IMG/VR virus record: IMGVR_UViG_3300009104_000121 | Location: 1-24,435 of that record | DNA length: 24,435 nucleotides | Direction: 5' to 3' (one strand) | From: a virus | Shown here: positions 1-7,585 of the stretch, piece by piece | How positions within the stretch are numbered: the stretch's first letter is position 1 | How the letters are laid out: each line of letters starts with the position of its first letter | Made by a program: the position numbers and the translations under genes | The notes under the pieces: model-generated | What the model was told of the DNA's origin: nothing | The model's input: the letters and a program-made list of their open reading frames with translations, nothing else | Databases searched by the model: none

Positions 1-2
1 AC

Positions 3-3000
3 CTAATGTAGTCTCGATACCTGGATATCCAGCTTTCCATAATCAACTTTTAGATACCCATTTTCTGTAATTACTGCATCTGGCCTTGTTTCTTGTACTT
101 CTTGCGCTATCACGCCGATTGTTGGGTACTTATCAGCACCTAATTCGATGCCTTTCTTATTCCAATTCCATGAGTAAATATTGAAACCGTTTTCTCTTCC
201 TATCTGGGTGATATTTTCTTTTAGTCTTCTGTCACTGATAGCATCTAAACCAGCCATTGCTGACCCTGCACCACCTAATGCTCGGCCTACGCCTTCAATC
301 ATCCCTGGGCCTTTTTGTGGTACTCCGCCTATCATTCCATAAGCACCAGAGGCGGCATTTAATGCTGCGTTCTGTCTTGCAGCAGTAGTATTAGCTATCT
401 GGTTGGCTGTATTAGCCCCCGCACCAGCTAACAGAGCTTGTAGATTTTGACCTTGACCGCCATAGAGATTAGCTAATCCCTGGCCTTGCAGATTGGCATA
501 ATTAGCAAGGTTCTGACTTTGGGCTGCAATATTATTAGCTATATCCCGTCCGGCTCCGATTCTTTGGTTAGCTAACTGCTGACCAGTGTTATAAGCATAA
601 TCAGCGCCCCTCATACCACCCTGGAAATTGTAATTAGCCCTGTCCTGTGCAGCCCTGCTCGATACGTCTGCCAGATTCAAACCACGCTGCCCATGAACAC
701 TGGCTAAATTTTGCCCTAAGTTACTCAAGGTCTGTAAGCCTTGAGTCCCGCCGGTCATCGCCATCTGGCTTAAATCTCTGCCAGCGCCTTGTAAAGCCTG
801 AAGTCCTTGAGTTCCTCCGGTCATTGCCATCTGGCCCATTTGGGAGCCTCGATTTTGCAAAGCCTGAAGTCCTTGAGTACCCGCCGTTAGTCCTAAGTTA
901 GCAAGTTGCTGACCAGCACCGCCTAACATATCAGCGCCACCCTGACCTCTTAATACATTTAAATTTGCTAGTCCCTGACCCATTTGAGTTTGAGAGCCGC
1001 CCATAACATTACGCTGCGCTGCTAATCGAGCTGCTGCATCAGACTGAATACCAGCTTGTGCCTCACCGCCTCTAGCCGCTAATCCAGAAGCTCCAGAAGC
1101 CGCTTGCAGCCCTTGACCACTCAAAGCCTGTAGATTGCCTATCTGGTTTTGTAAGTCCTGGCTTGCGACCCCTTGGCCGTATTTCAAAAGTTCTTTCTGA
1201 ACATTTCCACCGCCTAGACCGCCAGTTTTAGCAGCGTTCCGAGCTATAGCCCTTTCACCTTGCTCTTGTAAAAACTTCATCTGTGGCGAGGCTTGATAAG
1301 CCTGGTCAAAAGCCTCCTGACCTAATGCGCCACTCAATGCCAGTTGATTTTGATGGGCCTGTTGTCCACCCTGGGCATAGGGGCTAAACATCTGCTCACC
1401 TCGGCCAAAGGCTTGCTGCACTTGCTGACTAGCGGCATCTCGCCCAGCTTGAATATCACCAAGTCCTGCACCGTATTGAGCCATTGCCCTGGCATCAGCA
1501 GCCTGTAAATCAGAACGCCCACCAGATAGTCCACTGTATAAAGCACCTAGTCCTGCCTCTGTGCCGCCCATAATATCTTGACGGGCCGAGCCTAAACCAA
1601 GCCCAAGAGCCTGAAGGCCGCTATCTGTTCCAGTCCTTACGTCTTGTCTGCCTGTTGCTAAACCAGCACCCAAAGCAGTTAAACCTTGATTTGTCCCTGT
1701 AGTAACATCGCCCCGTCCAGTTTGAATACCTCCCATAAGAGCATTTAAACCAGCACCAGCACCGCTAGACAATGCAGTAGAGGCATCCTCTGCCCCAGAA
1801 GTAATATCCGTTCTAGCTTGTGTTTCCCCGCCTGTAACCTGTCCGGCGGCTGCATTTGTTCCTTCTTGAATTGCTGTTTGAGAAGCGTCTAAACCGCCAG
1901 CTAATGCTTTTTCTGCCCCAGCTAATCCTATTTCGTCACCTGTTGCATTAGCAGAGGCTGGTGACTTGTTTGGGTCAAACAGTTGAGTTTGAAGCCCTGC
2001 CTGAGACATTTGCCCTTTTACATATTCAGGCGATACACCATAGATAGCTGCGGCTTCTTCTGGCGATACATTGCCTTGGTCTAAACTTTTTAGAACTTGG
2101 TCAACTTCTTCCTGAGTATAGTCACCATCAGCAACGGGTAAGCCTTTATCCCGCTGCATATTTATATTTTTAATATTCTTGTTTATTTCTTCTAATGGGA
2201 ATTGATAATGCTGAGAGAGTTCTTCAGGACTAACTATCCCTTTATTCACTGCATCCATTACAGCGTCAATTTCTGCTTGAGTATAATTTGCATCTTCCCT
2301 ACGAGCCGGAAGACCAGCCATAGGATTGACTCCAGCGCCTCTGTATCCAGGCATATCTTCTTTAGCTATAAGAATTGACGGCTCCATTGGTACAGGTGTA
2401 ATAGGTGCTTCAGGGGAAACATCAATTTGAGGCTGTGGACTGTCACCACCAGCCTGTAAAACCTCCTGATTTTGTCTAGCTTGTTGTCTTTTTTTCCCTT
2501 GGGCCTCATAGCCTTCCATTTGTTTTTTGAACGCTTGTCCCTCTGGTGTTTTTTCAAACTCTTTAGCCATCTCTTCCATTGACAAAAGCCCTCTGGCTTG
2601 AGGGGTGTAGTCTTTAGGCATTTCTTGTGGTGTTGTGACAGCAGGTGGCTGGTTATTTCCCACTATAGTCTCTGGAGTATCTCTCCTTGTTGTAAAATCA
2701 GCATCACCTTCCGTAAGCCCTTGCGCTCCACCGCCCCAACCTGCGGCGGGTTCGCCCATAGTTCCATAACCAGTAATGTCATAATTTCTATCTGGCGCTG
2801 TATAAGGTGAAGTATTGTAAGGAAGAAAAGTCTCGCCCTTAGTTGGGTCAGGCTGAATAATCCGAGTATCTCCTAGACGGTCATCTAAGTTAGTCGATGG
2901 TGGTGCGGGTTGATTCTGGGCAGCTTGTCGCGCTTCATACGCAGCTTTAGCTCTTTGTTGAGCAGCCAGCCCCCCGCCTAATTGAGGAGACATTTGATTC

Positions 3001-3344
3001 TGGGAAGCTATTGCATTAGCTACCTGACCTGGAGACTGTTGAGGTGGAGGTGGTGGAGCGCCTGGGGGAGCCATCGAGCCGCCTAAAGTGGCAGGGAGTT
3101 GTTGCGCTATTCCTAAGTCTTGAGCCGCTTGTGAGGCTGTTCCAGGCGGCATCCCAAAGGCTTGTTCTAACGCTTCAGAACTCATACCGTCAGCCGCAGC
3201 TTTCTGAAATACCTGCTTTTGTAATTCAGGAGGTACTTGTTGACCAGCAGCCGCTAGACGTTGTGCTATTTGAATAGGGTCAGGCTCTCTGATTGTTTCA
3301 CGAATCCGCCCCTCTATTTGTCCACCCCGTCTACGTCTAGCCAT
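3..3344 (-). CDS. Large multidomain virion protein with ejection-protein-like core and C-terminal S74 chaperone domain
   Basis: This 1113-residue protein is probably a tail or DNA-ejection structural component. About residues 653-750 read like a domain common in phage ejection/tail proteins: a SPYAQGG stretch, an alanine-rich helix, SPQMKFLQEQGERAIARNA, then GGLGGGN and YGQGVAS. The N-terminal half holds three short helix-turn-helix-like modules (residues 52-80, about 350-392 and 405-447) with the pattern G-x-x-S-P-E-E-x-x-x-x-Y. Residues 815-875 contain 22-residue repeats beginning GTQGLQ. The C-terminus, from about residue 1035, starts SDRRLKENI and continues through GVIAQEVQ, the signature of the peptidase S74 intramolecular chaperone domain, which self-cleaves at the Ser-Asp bond in trimeric fibres. 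It is short for that family. The gene starts at ATG overlapping the previous stop (TAATG) with GGAG upstream. Composition is very Q/G/A-rich. Whether it is a fibre or an ejection protein is not certain. Confidence 0.8.
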   Translation of the reverse strand: MARRRRGGQIEGRIRETIREPDPIQIAQRLAAAGQQVPPELQKQVFQKAAADGMSSEALEQAFGMPPGTASQAAQDLGIAQQLPATLGGSMAPPGAPPPPPQQSPGQVANAIASQNQMSPQLGGGLAAQQRAKAAYEARQAAQNQPAPPSTNLDDRLGDTRIIQPDPTKGETFLPYNTSPYTAPDRNYDITGYGTMGEPAAGWGGGAQGLTEGDADFTTRRDTPETIVGNNQPPAVTTPQEMPKDYTPQARGLLSMEEMAKEFEKTPEGQAFKKQMEGYEAQGKKRQQARQNQEVLQAGGDSPQPQIDVSPEAPITPVPMEPSILIAKEDMPGYRGAGVNPMAGLPARREDANYTQAEIDAVMDAVNKGIVSPEELSQHYQFPLEEINKNIKNINMQRDKGLPVADGDYTQEEVDQVLKSLDQGNVSPEEAAAIYGVSPEYVKGQMSQAGLQTQLFDPNKSPASANATGDEIGLAGAEKALAGGLDASQTAIQEGTNAAAGQVTGGETQARTDITSGAEDASTALSSGAGAGLNALMGGIQTGRGDVTTGTNQGLTALGAGLATGRQDVRTGTDSGLQALGLGLGSARQDIMGGTEAGLGALYSGLSGGRSDLQAADARAMAQYGAGLGDIQAGRDAASQQVQQAFGRGEQMFSPYAQGGQQAHQNQLALSGALGQEAFDQAYQASPQMKFLQEQGERAIARNAAKTGGLGGGNVQKELLKYGQGVASQDLQNQIGNLQALSGQGLQAASGASGLAARGGEAQAGIQSDAAARLAAQRNVMGGSQTQMGQGLANLNVLRGQGGADMLGGAGQQLANLGLTAGTQGLQALQNRGSQMGQMAMTGGTQGLQALQGAGRDLSQMAMTGGTQGLQTLSNLGQNLASVHGQRGLNLADVSSRAAQDRANYNFQGGMRGADYAYNTGQQLANQRIGAGRDIANNIAAQSQNLANYANLQGQGLANLYGGQGQNLQALLAGAGANTANQIANTTAARQNAALNAASGAYGMIGGVPQKGPGMIEGVGRALGGAGSAMAGLDAISDRRLKENITQIGRENGFNIYSWNWNKKGIELGADKYPTIGVIAQEVQETRPDAVITENGYLKVDYGKLDIQVSRLH
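727..878 (-). repeat. Direct repeats of 66 nt inside the large virion gene
   Basis: Two exact 20-nt copies, aaagcctgaagtccttgagt, lie at 793-812 and 859-878 (plus-strand reading), exactly 66 nt apart. A diverged third copy begins near 727. They encode 22-residue protein repeats starting GTQGLQ and ending QMAMTG. The in-frame spacing shows expansion by duplication, and the unit may be helical or coiled-coil. Confidence 0.8.
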
Positions 3345-3910
3345 TAGGAATACTCCCCGTCATACCGTTCATCGAGTCGGTCGTTATACTGCTGCCCTCT
3401 TTTAGCAATAGCATTATCAGCACCACCACCGGCCTCAATAGCTTTTGACCTTGCCCGTCTATCAAGCATCGTATTTACATAATGCTCATCCATAAAAGGG
3501 TTAATAGGCTGGTCTTGGGCTAAGATAGACAAATAATTTGGATTGGTAATTGAAGCGGGTAGATTCTGCTGCGCCCAGCTTGTGTCATAACTAATATTCA
3601 CTGGCTGTAATTTACTATAGTCTATAGCCTGACCTCTTATAGCAGCATCGTGCATGGGCATCCCTGCTAGTATTTGCCGTTGTGCGCCTACATTTCCTTG
3701 ATTAAAAGCATCAAATTGTTTAGGGATAGTTTGACCTAAAACATTAAGACCTTGCTGCACACCTTCAGTTGCAGCGTGAATAGCTGAAGGCAAAGCATCA
3801 GCAGCGTCACGTCTTGCCCTTCTCGTTTCAAATTGCCCCGCCCTTAAACCTTGGGCAGTTTGATGTTTTGCGCCACTTTGGGCGCTGCTATCACTAAACC
3901 ATCCACTCAT
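3344..3910 (-). CDS. Alanine-rich putative virion protein
   Basis: This is a 188-residue protein of unknown function. The first half is rich in Ala, Arg and Gln and predicted helical by composition (RRARRDAADALPSAIHAA). The middle has NISYDTSWAQQNLPASI and the C-terminus is charged (RGQQYNDRLDERYDGEYS). No signal peptide or membrane segment is visible. The ATG overlaps the stop of the GNAT-like gene (ATGA), and GAGG lies about 8 nt upstream. Its stop overlaps the start of the 1113-residue gene by one base. Its place in the late operon, just before the large virion/ejection gene, suggests a minor virion or ejection protein in the position where P22 has gp14/gp7, but I see no sequence match to those. 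Confidence 0.7.
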   Translation of the reverse strand: MSGWFSDSSAQSGAKHQTAQGLRAGQFETRRARRDAADALPSAIHAATEGVQQGLNVLGQTIPKQFDAFNQGNVGAQRQILAGMPMHDAAIRGQAIDYSKLQPVNISYDTSWAQQNLPASITNPNYLSILAQDQPINPFMDEHYVNTMLDRRARSKAIEAGGGADNAIAKRGQQYNDRLDERYDGEYS

Positions 3911-4374
3911 AATATCGCCTCAATTTCTTGTCTGCTGATACCCATTATCCACTGGTCGTGTAATTCGCCATCTTTTTCAAATGACTTGGTTAAAAGCCCT
4001 TCAACTTTAAACCCCTGCTGTAATGCAAACAATTTTATATGTCTGTAAATAACTGGTGTTTCTGCTATCAATTTCTCAAAGTCCATGTTTTCAACTATGT
4101 AAGAGTAAAATTCTTTTGCAGCTTTATTAACCAACTTCCCTCGGAACTGTTTAGGGATTGCAGGGTGGACACATAATAATACTCCACTCCGTCTTTCTAA
4201 TATCCATAAACCTTCAAAATCTTCCATCTTTTGCATGAAATAGCCGAGCCTGAAATTAGGCTCAAAGTCTTCATAATTCACATCATCAGCGCCAGCTTCA
4301 TCAAACAGTTCAGGCGTAATAAAATTCTTTATTTCTTGAGCATCTTGTGTTTGAACAATCACACCGCAAGCCAC
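3907..4374 (-). CDS. GNAT-fold acetyltransferase-like virion-operon protein
   Basis: This 155-residue protein has the outline of a GNAT acetyltransferase: a beta strand GVLLCVHPAIP, a helix after FRGK, then KLIAETPVIY (the beta strand before motif B), and finally FALQQGFKVEGLLTKSF, the typical end of GNAT domains in which a helix leads to a Gly-Phe and a hydrophobic strand. The pyrophosphate-binding R/Q-x-x-G-x-G/A loop is not clear (Q76-F-R-G-K), so catalysis is doubtful. GNAT-like proteins are known in podovirus virion operons, including T7 gp13. It lies between gp10-like and ejection-protein-like genes, which suggests a virion or ejection accessory role. The start is GTG and overlaps the previous stop; a second in-frame GTG four codons on is also possible. 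Confidence 0.65.
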   Translation of the reverse strand: MACGVIVQTQDAQEIKNFITPELFDEAGADDVNYEDFEPNFRLGYFMQKMEDFEGLWILERRSGVLLCVHPAIPKQFRGKLVNKAAKEFYSYIVENMDFEKLIAETPVIYRHIKLFALQQGFKVEGLLTKSFEKDGELHDQWIMGISRQEIEAIL

Positions 4375-4610
4375 CCCTTAGTCTTGTCACCGCCTATATC
4401 TGGCTGCATTTTCCTGTACTGTATGCCCCCTGCACTTCCTGTTGTATCAAGATAAAGACTAAACTGCCTAGCCTCTACATTCCCTTCCGGTGAGCCAGTA
4501 CCCGTAATTGGGATACCTAATGCGGCATCCTGTGTAAATAACCTAAAAGGTGATGCCATAGTTCCATCATCTTCAATAATAGGCTGTGCTACGTTTAACT
4601 TATAAGTCAT
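4359..4610 (-). CDS. Small tail-associated protein with a GSPEG...SLYLDT motif
   Basis: This 83-residue protein ends with a motif I recognise from many phage tail proteins, where it occurs as a small domain: GTGSPEG, then SLYLDTTGSAGG, then a Tyr/Lys strand and GWLAV. In other phages the pattern is typically GSPEG-x-V ... GSLYL-x-T ... GW-x-x. It usually lies near receptor-binding or needle components. The ATG overlaps the gp10-like stop (ATGA), indicating translational coupling. The molecular role is unknown; a minor structural protein attached to the tail hub is the best guess. Confidence 0.65.
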   Translation of the reverse strand: MTYKLNVAQPIIEDDGTMASPFRLFTQDAALGIPITGTGSPEGNVEARQFSLYLDTTGSAGGIQYRKMQPDIGGDKTKGWLAV

Positions 4611-6049
4611 ATCGCCCCTGGAATAATATTAGCCGTAAGCTGTATCAACACCGGCTTTACTGGGTCAGTTAAAGTGAACCTGAACATTTCAAATCTCGAT
4701 GCCCTGCCGTTCCTTCGCCATATTGCCCGTCTGTTATATTCGCCAATCTTTCCCAAAGTCCGGTAGCTTATATCTGACCAGGTGAACCCATTTTCACTGC
4801 GCTCCATTCCAATTAGTGGCTCTGGTGAATTAGCGAGACCCACTCCAGACTCAGTAGTTAATTCTAAAGAAGGCACAAAGAACGACTGCATATTGTTTTG
4901 AAATGGCTGTGTAACCATTCGCCTTTGGATAATATTTCCATATTCAGTGTAAATATCAGGGTCAAGTCTACCGATACGCCCATCTGCTATATCACCACAG
5001 AAAACATGGTTATAAGCCTGAACCATTGACTGCACCCGATATGCACCCACCACACCGCCTATTCTGGACTTCCGTTGATGCCATTTCTTAGAAATAGTGT
5101 CATAAACTAAAGCAGAAGCCGGTAATGAAAAACCAACAAAATATGCCCCTTTCTGAGCATAAGACCAGCTATAAATACTTTGCATCTGCTCTTCAGTTAA
5201 AGCACTTAATACATTATCTATTGCCGTTGTAGAGACTTTGGTTAGCTGATTACCCGCCAGCGCCCAAATTGCTGGCCCTTCATTTTCGCCAGAACCTACA
5301 AAAACAAACGTATCTTCCATCAGCTTGACACTAAAAGGCGCAGCAATTCCTTTGCTTAAAAACAATCCGGTACGCTGAAATGGAAAGTCAGCCCCGCCAA
5401 TATTTTGAAACGCCTCTATAGTGTGCGTTCCAGCTATAAATAGTTGATTTTTATAGACAACTGGAGCCACGATTTCGTCAGGGTCAGACTCAGCCGTACC
5501 ATAATCTAAAGCGTTATAATTAAGCCCGTCATTAAGAGAGCTGACGATAAATTTCTTTGTGTCTGTGGTTAGACAAAAATACCCGTCTATGAAAACTACC
5601 TGCTGCGGGTTTCCATTTGCAGTAAAGTCGCTATCCGTTATCTGTACTAACGTATTGGTAGTGTGGTTATAGATATACCCGTCACCACCAGGGACTAAGA
5701 TTAATAACTGAGTGCCATTATCAGCCATCGAGACTCTTGAGGTTCCGGTTATGGCTCCCAGCGAGGTCGCTGTATAGGTTCCGCTGGATTCAGTTAATTT
5801 GAATAAAAAACCGCCATTTACAAAATAGGGAACGCCATTCATGGTATGAGCGCCCCGATTTACCCTGGCGTCCAGCTCAACTGCTGTTGTAGCTACCTGT
5901 TCAAGACCTGGAGTTCCCAGTAATGTTTCTTGGTTTAAAGCGGGAGCCTGAACAATATTAGGATAGAAGTTAGTACATTCCTGAGCCGATATAGGCAGGG
6001 AATCACTAACATAAAACCCATTAGCTAATGGTAATGTCGTTATTGGCAA
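4607..6049 (-). CDS. P22 gp10-like packaged DNA stabilisation / tail hub protein
   Basis: At 480 residues it is close to P22 gp10 (472). In P22, gp10 binds gp4 at the portal vertex to close the filled head and seat the tailspikes. It shares the N-terminal pattern (MPITTLPL here, MPIQQLPL in P22), an early GTPGLE resembling gp10 SFPGIA, RVSMADNG (gp10 RVSMAHGR), an HTIEAFQNIGG strand (gp10 STIEYFSLTG), a KGIA element, and WRRNGRASRFEMFRF near the end (gp10 WKRVGRIRRLIGFKL). The start codon is TTG at 6049-6047, chosen because AGGA lies 7 nt upstream and the resulting N-terminus matches P22. It is coupled to the downstream 83-residue gene. Confidence 0.88.
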   Translation of the reverse strand: MPITTLPLANGFYVSDSLPISAQECTNFYPNIVQAPALNQETLLGTPGLEQVATTAVELDARVNRGAHTMNGVPYFVNGGFLFKLTESSGTYTATSLGAITGTSRVSMADNGTQLLILVPGGDGYIYNHTTNTLVQITDSDFTANGNPQQVVFIDGYFCLTTDTKKFIVSSLNDGLNYNALDYGTAESDPDEIVAPVVYKNQLFIAGTHTIEAFQNIGGADFPFQRTGLFLSKGIAAPFSVKLMEDTFVFVGSGENEGPAIWALAGNQLTKVSTTAIDNVLSALTEEQMQSIYSWSYAQKGAYFVGFSLPASALVYDTISKKWHQRKSRIGGVVGAYRVQSMVQAYNHVFCGDIADGRIGRLDPDIYTEYGNIIQRRMVTQPFQNNMQSFFVPSLELTTESGVGLANSPEPLIGMERSENGFTWSDISYRTLGKIGEYNRRAIWRRNGRASRFEMFRFTLTDPVKPVLIQLTANIIPGAI

Positions 6050-6060
6050 AATTCAGTCCT

Positions 6061-6909
6061 TTAGCTTGTTCTAAAAGTAGCTTTAGAAACTATAATATTG
6101 TCAGTTGACGTATCGTTTTGAACAAATAACTCTACATAATCATTGGTTGTAAGTGACAACACCCAAGAAGTTGATAATGATTGTTCTACCGCAGTAGTTA
6201 CGACACTTGATATTTCACTTGCTGCAATAGATGTGCCATTTTTAGCTATAGAAAGAGAAAGATTCTGAGCGCTTGCAGAAGAAGGCGCTAAAGAAACAGA
6301 AGCATCAATTTTTATGTCCATCGCTGTGCCACCGGTATAAGTGAGTCTCCCAGCAGTGGTCGCTGTAACTGTTGAGGTCTTTTGACTTACCCAGGTTCCG
6401 GCAACCAAAACAGGTGTATTAGTTGCTGCGATAGTGGTAGCTGTTGTATTACCCTGCATTGATACCAGCCCGTCAACTATCGTATCAGCTACCTTTGAGA
6501 TAGTGATGTAATTATCAGTGGTAGCAATATTAATGCCCGTACCAGCTACAAGAGAGGCAAATGTGGGCTGTGTTGCTGTTATATTTTTAAATACAGCGTG
6601 ACCAGTTCCATCTGATAAAAAGTTATGTGAGACCTCACAACCATCAGAGGCAGAAATACTCGCTATGATGCCGGAACCGTTTTCAATATTTCGTATTCTA
6701 TTAACAGTCCCAGAAATATTTAATATAGCTATCCCACCGGAAGCACCAAGCGATTCAAGGCTCCCCGTAACTCCTAAGCCACCGATAAAGTCAGAGTAAG
6801 ATATTTTGTAATTGGTATTGTTTACAAAAAAATCCATGTAAGCCCCAGCCGTCACGCTGGTTTTCGCTACAAAATTACTCTTTTTACGACCGTCTGAATT
6901 ATCAACCAT
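6061..6909 (-). CDS. Putative fibre or knob structural protein
   Basis: This 282-residue protein is rich in Thr, Ser, Ile and Val and is clearly beta-structured. An N-terminal region with NYKISYSDFIGGLGVTGSL and NRIRNIENGSGI resembles conserved segments of virion proteins in other short-tailed phages. Residues about 155-282 look like a C1q/TNF-like beta sandwich: VLVAGTW, then alternating strands, ending LTTNDYVELFVQNDTS and a final strand. It lies between gp4-like and gp10-like genes, and no gp26 tail-needle gene is seen after gp10. It could be a tail-needle knob (Sf6 gp26 has a TNF-like knob) or a head fibre; sequence alone does not decide. ATG has AGGGAT 5 nt upstream. Confidence 0.65.
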   Translation of the reverse strand: MVDNSDGRKKSNFVAKTSVTAGAYMDFFVNNTNYKISYSDFIGGLGVTGSLESLGASGGIAILNISGTVNRIRNIENGSGIIASISASDGCEVSHNFLSDGTGHAVFKNITATQPTFASLVAGTGINIATTDNYITISKVADTIVDGLVSMQGNTTATTIAATNTPVLVAGTWVSQKTSTVTATTAGRLTYTGGTAMDIKIDASVSLAPSSASAQNLSLSIAKNGTSIAASEISSVVTTAVEQSLSTSWVLSLTTNDYVELFVQNDTSTDNIIVSKATFRTS

Positions 6910-6918
6910 TTCTTATCC

Positions 6919-7398
6919 CTATGTCGTATTAGTTTCAAGGCTTATAGCGCCAGTAGTTTCAGCTAATATTTCAGCTTCACTATCAGGATAAAAATAGCCA
7001 AAAGAACCATCCCATCCGCCATCATTACCGCTGCCTCTGGGTAATGTTGCTGGATATTTAGAAGTTCCCATAGACTGACCAATCTGACGCATAGTATTCA
7101 TGCCTTCTCTGGCAGCCTTGACCAGACCATCAGAAATAACACCACCATAGTCAGGGGAAACCTCGATAGCCATATTAGCTATCACCCCACGCAGCGCACC
7201 CGTTGGAATAGTTACCTCATCACCTAAGTCGCTGACTTCAGTAAAGCCCAACTGGATACCCTGAGCATCAAGCTCAGTCATGTAGTTATTTAAAGAGAAT
7301 ATGTAGTCGCTATATTCAGCGGGTTCTAATGGTGATTCAGAAGCCTGGACAAGAATTCTCTGGAGCGATGCCTTCGCTACCTGGGCAACAGTAGCCAT
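6919..7398 (-). CDS. P22 gp4-like tail accessory factor (head-completion protein)
   Basis: This protein has 159 residues; P22 gp4 has 166. In P22, twelve copies of gp4 bind the portal and form the first ring of the tail. Matching landmarks are the N-terminal helix followed by YIFSLNNYMTELDAQGIQLGF (gp4 has LEAMMAEWYQDGI at this place), then LRGVIANMAIEVSPDYGG (gp4 [20 protein letters not shown]), and YPATLPRGSGND near the end (gp4 YPSRMPTGSGN). The tail ends in a FGYFYPDSEAE strand. It follows the coat gene and the 42-residue gene, matching the P22 order coat, gp4, gp10. Confidence 0.85.
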   Translation of the reverse strand: MATVAQVAKASLQRILVQASESPLEPAEYSDYIFSLNNYMTELDAQGIQLGFTEVSDLGDEVTIPTGALRGVIANMAIEVSPDYGGVISDGLVKAAREGMNTMRQIGQSMGTSKYPATLPRGSGNDGGWDGSFGYFYPDSEAEILAETTGAISLETNTT

Positions 7399-7402
7399 TT
7401 AG

Positions 7403-7531
7403 TTAGCCTTTCTTCTTGGCTTTCTTTTTGGCTGCGCCTCTTTTCTTTTTCCACCCCATTTCTTTCGCAATGGATTCGGATGCTTCGTTCACCTTTATTT
7501 CTCTGCCATCTGGCTTTATGTATGTTTTCAT
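7403..7531 (-). CDS. Small lysine-rich protein (42 aa)
   Basis: This short gene was found by reading the 187-base gap between coat and gp4. It encodes 42 residues starting MKTYIKPDGREIKVNEASES and ending in a basic tail, KKKRGAAKKKAKKKG. The stop lies 4 bases before the gp4-like ATG, so it fits the operon. The N-terminal half looks like a short beta hairpin plus helix (P-D-G-R-E-I-K-V-N). The polylysine tail could contact DNA or the negatively charged capsid interior, which is inference. A longer frame overlapping the same bases (7377-7571) is less likely because it runs into the gp4 start. Confidence 0.65.
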   Translation of the reverse strand: MKTYIKPDGREIKVNEASESIAKEMGWKKKRGAAKKKAKKKG

Positions 7532-7585
7532 AAAATACCCTATCGCTAGGAAAGGGAGCCGTAGCCCCCATTCGCTAGACAGTCG

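Noticed and set aside
647-901. Plus-strand frames opposite the structural genes (for example 647-901, 3044-3277, 7661-7921)
   Set aside because: They lie antisense to strongly recognised genes, lack family patterns, and reflect compositional bias.
7377-7571. 64-residue minus-strand frame between coat and gp4
   Set aside because: It overlaps the gp4 start and its content is the shifted frame of the more plausible 42-residue lysine-rich gene.
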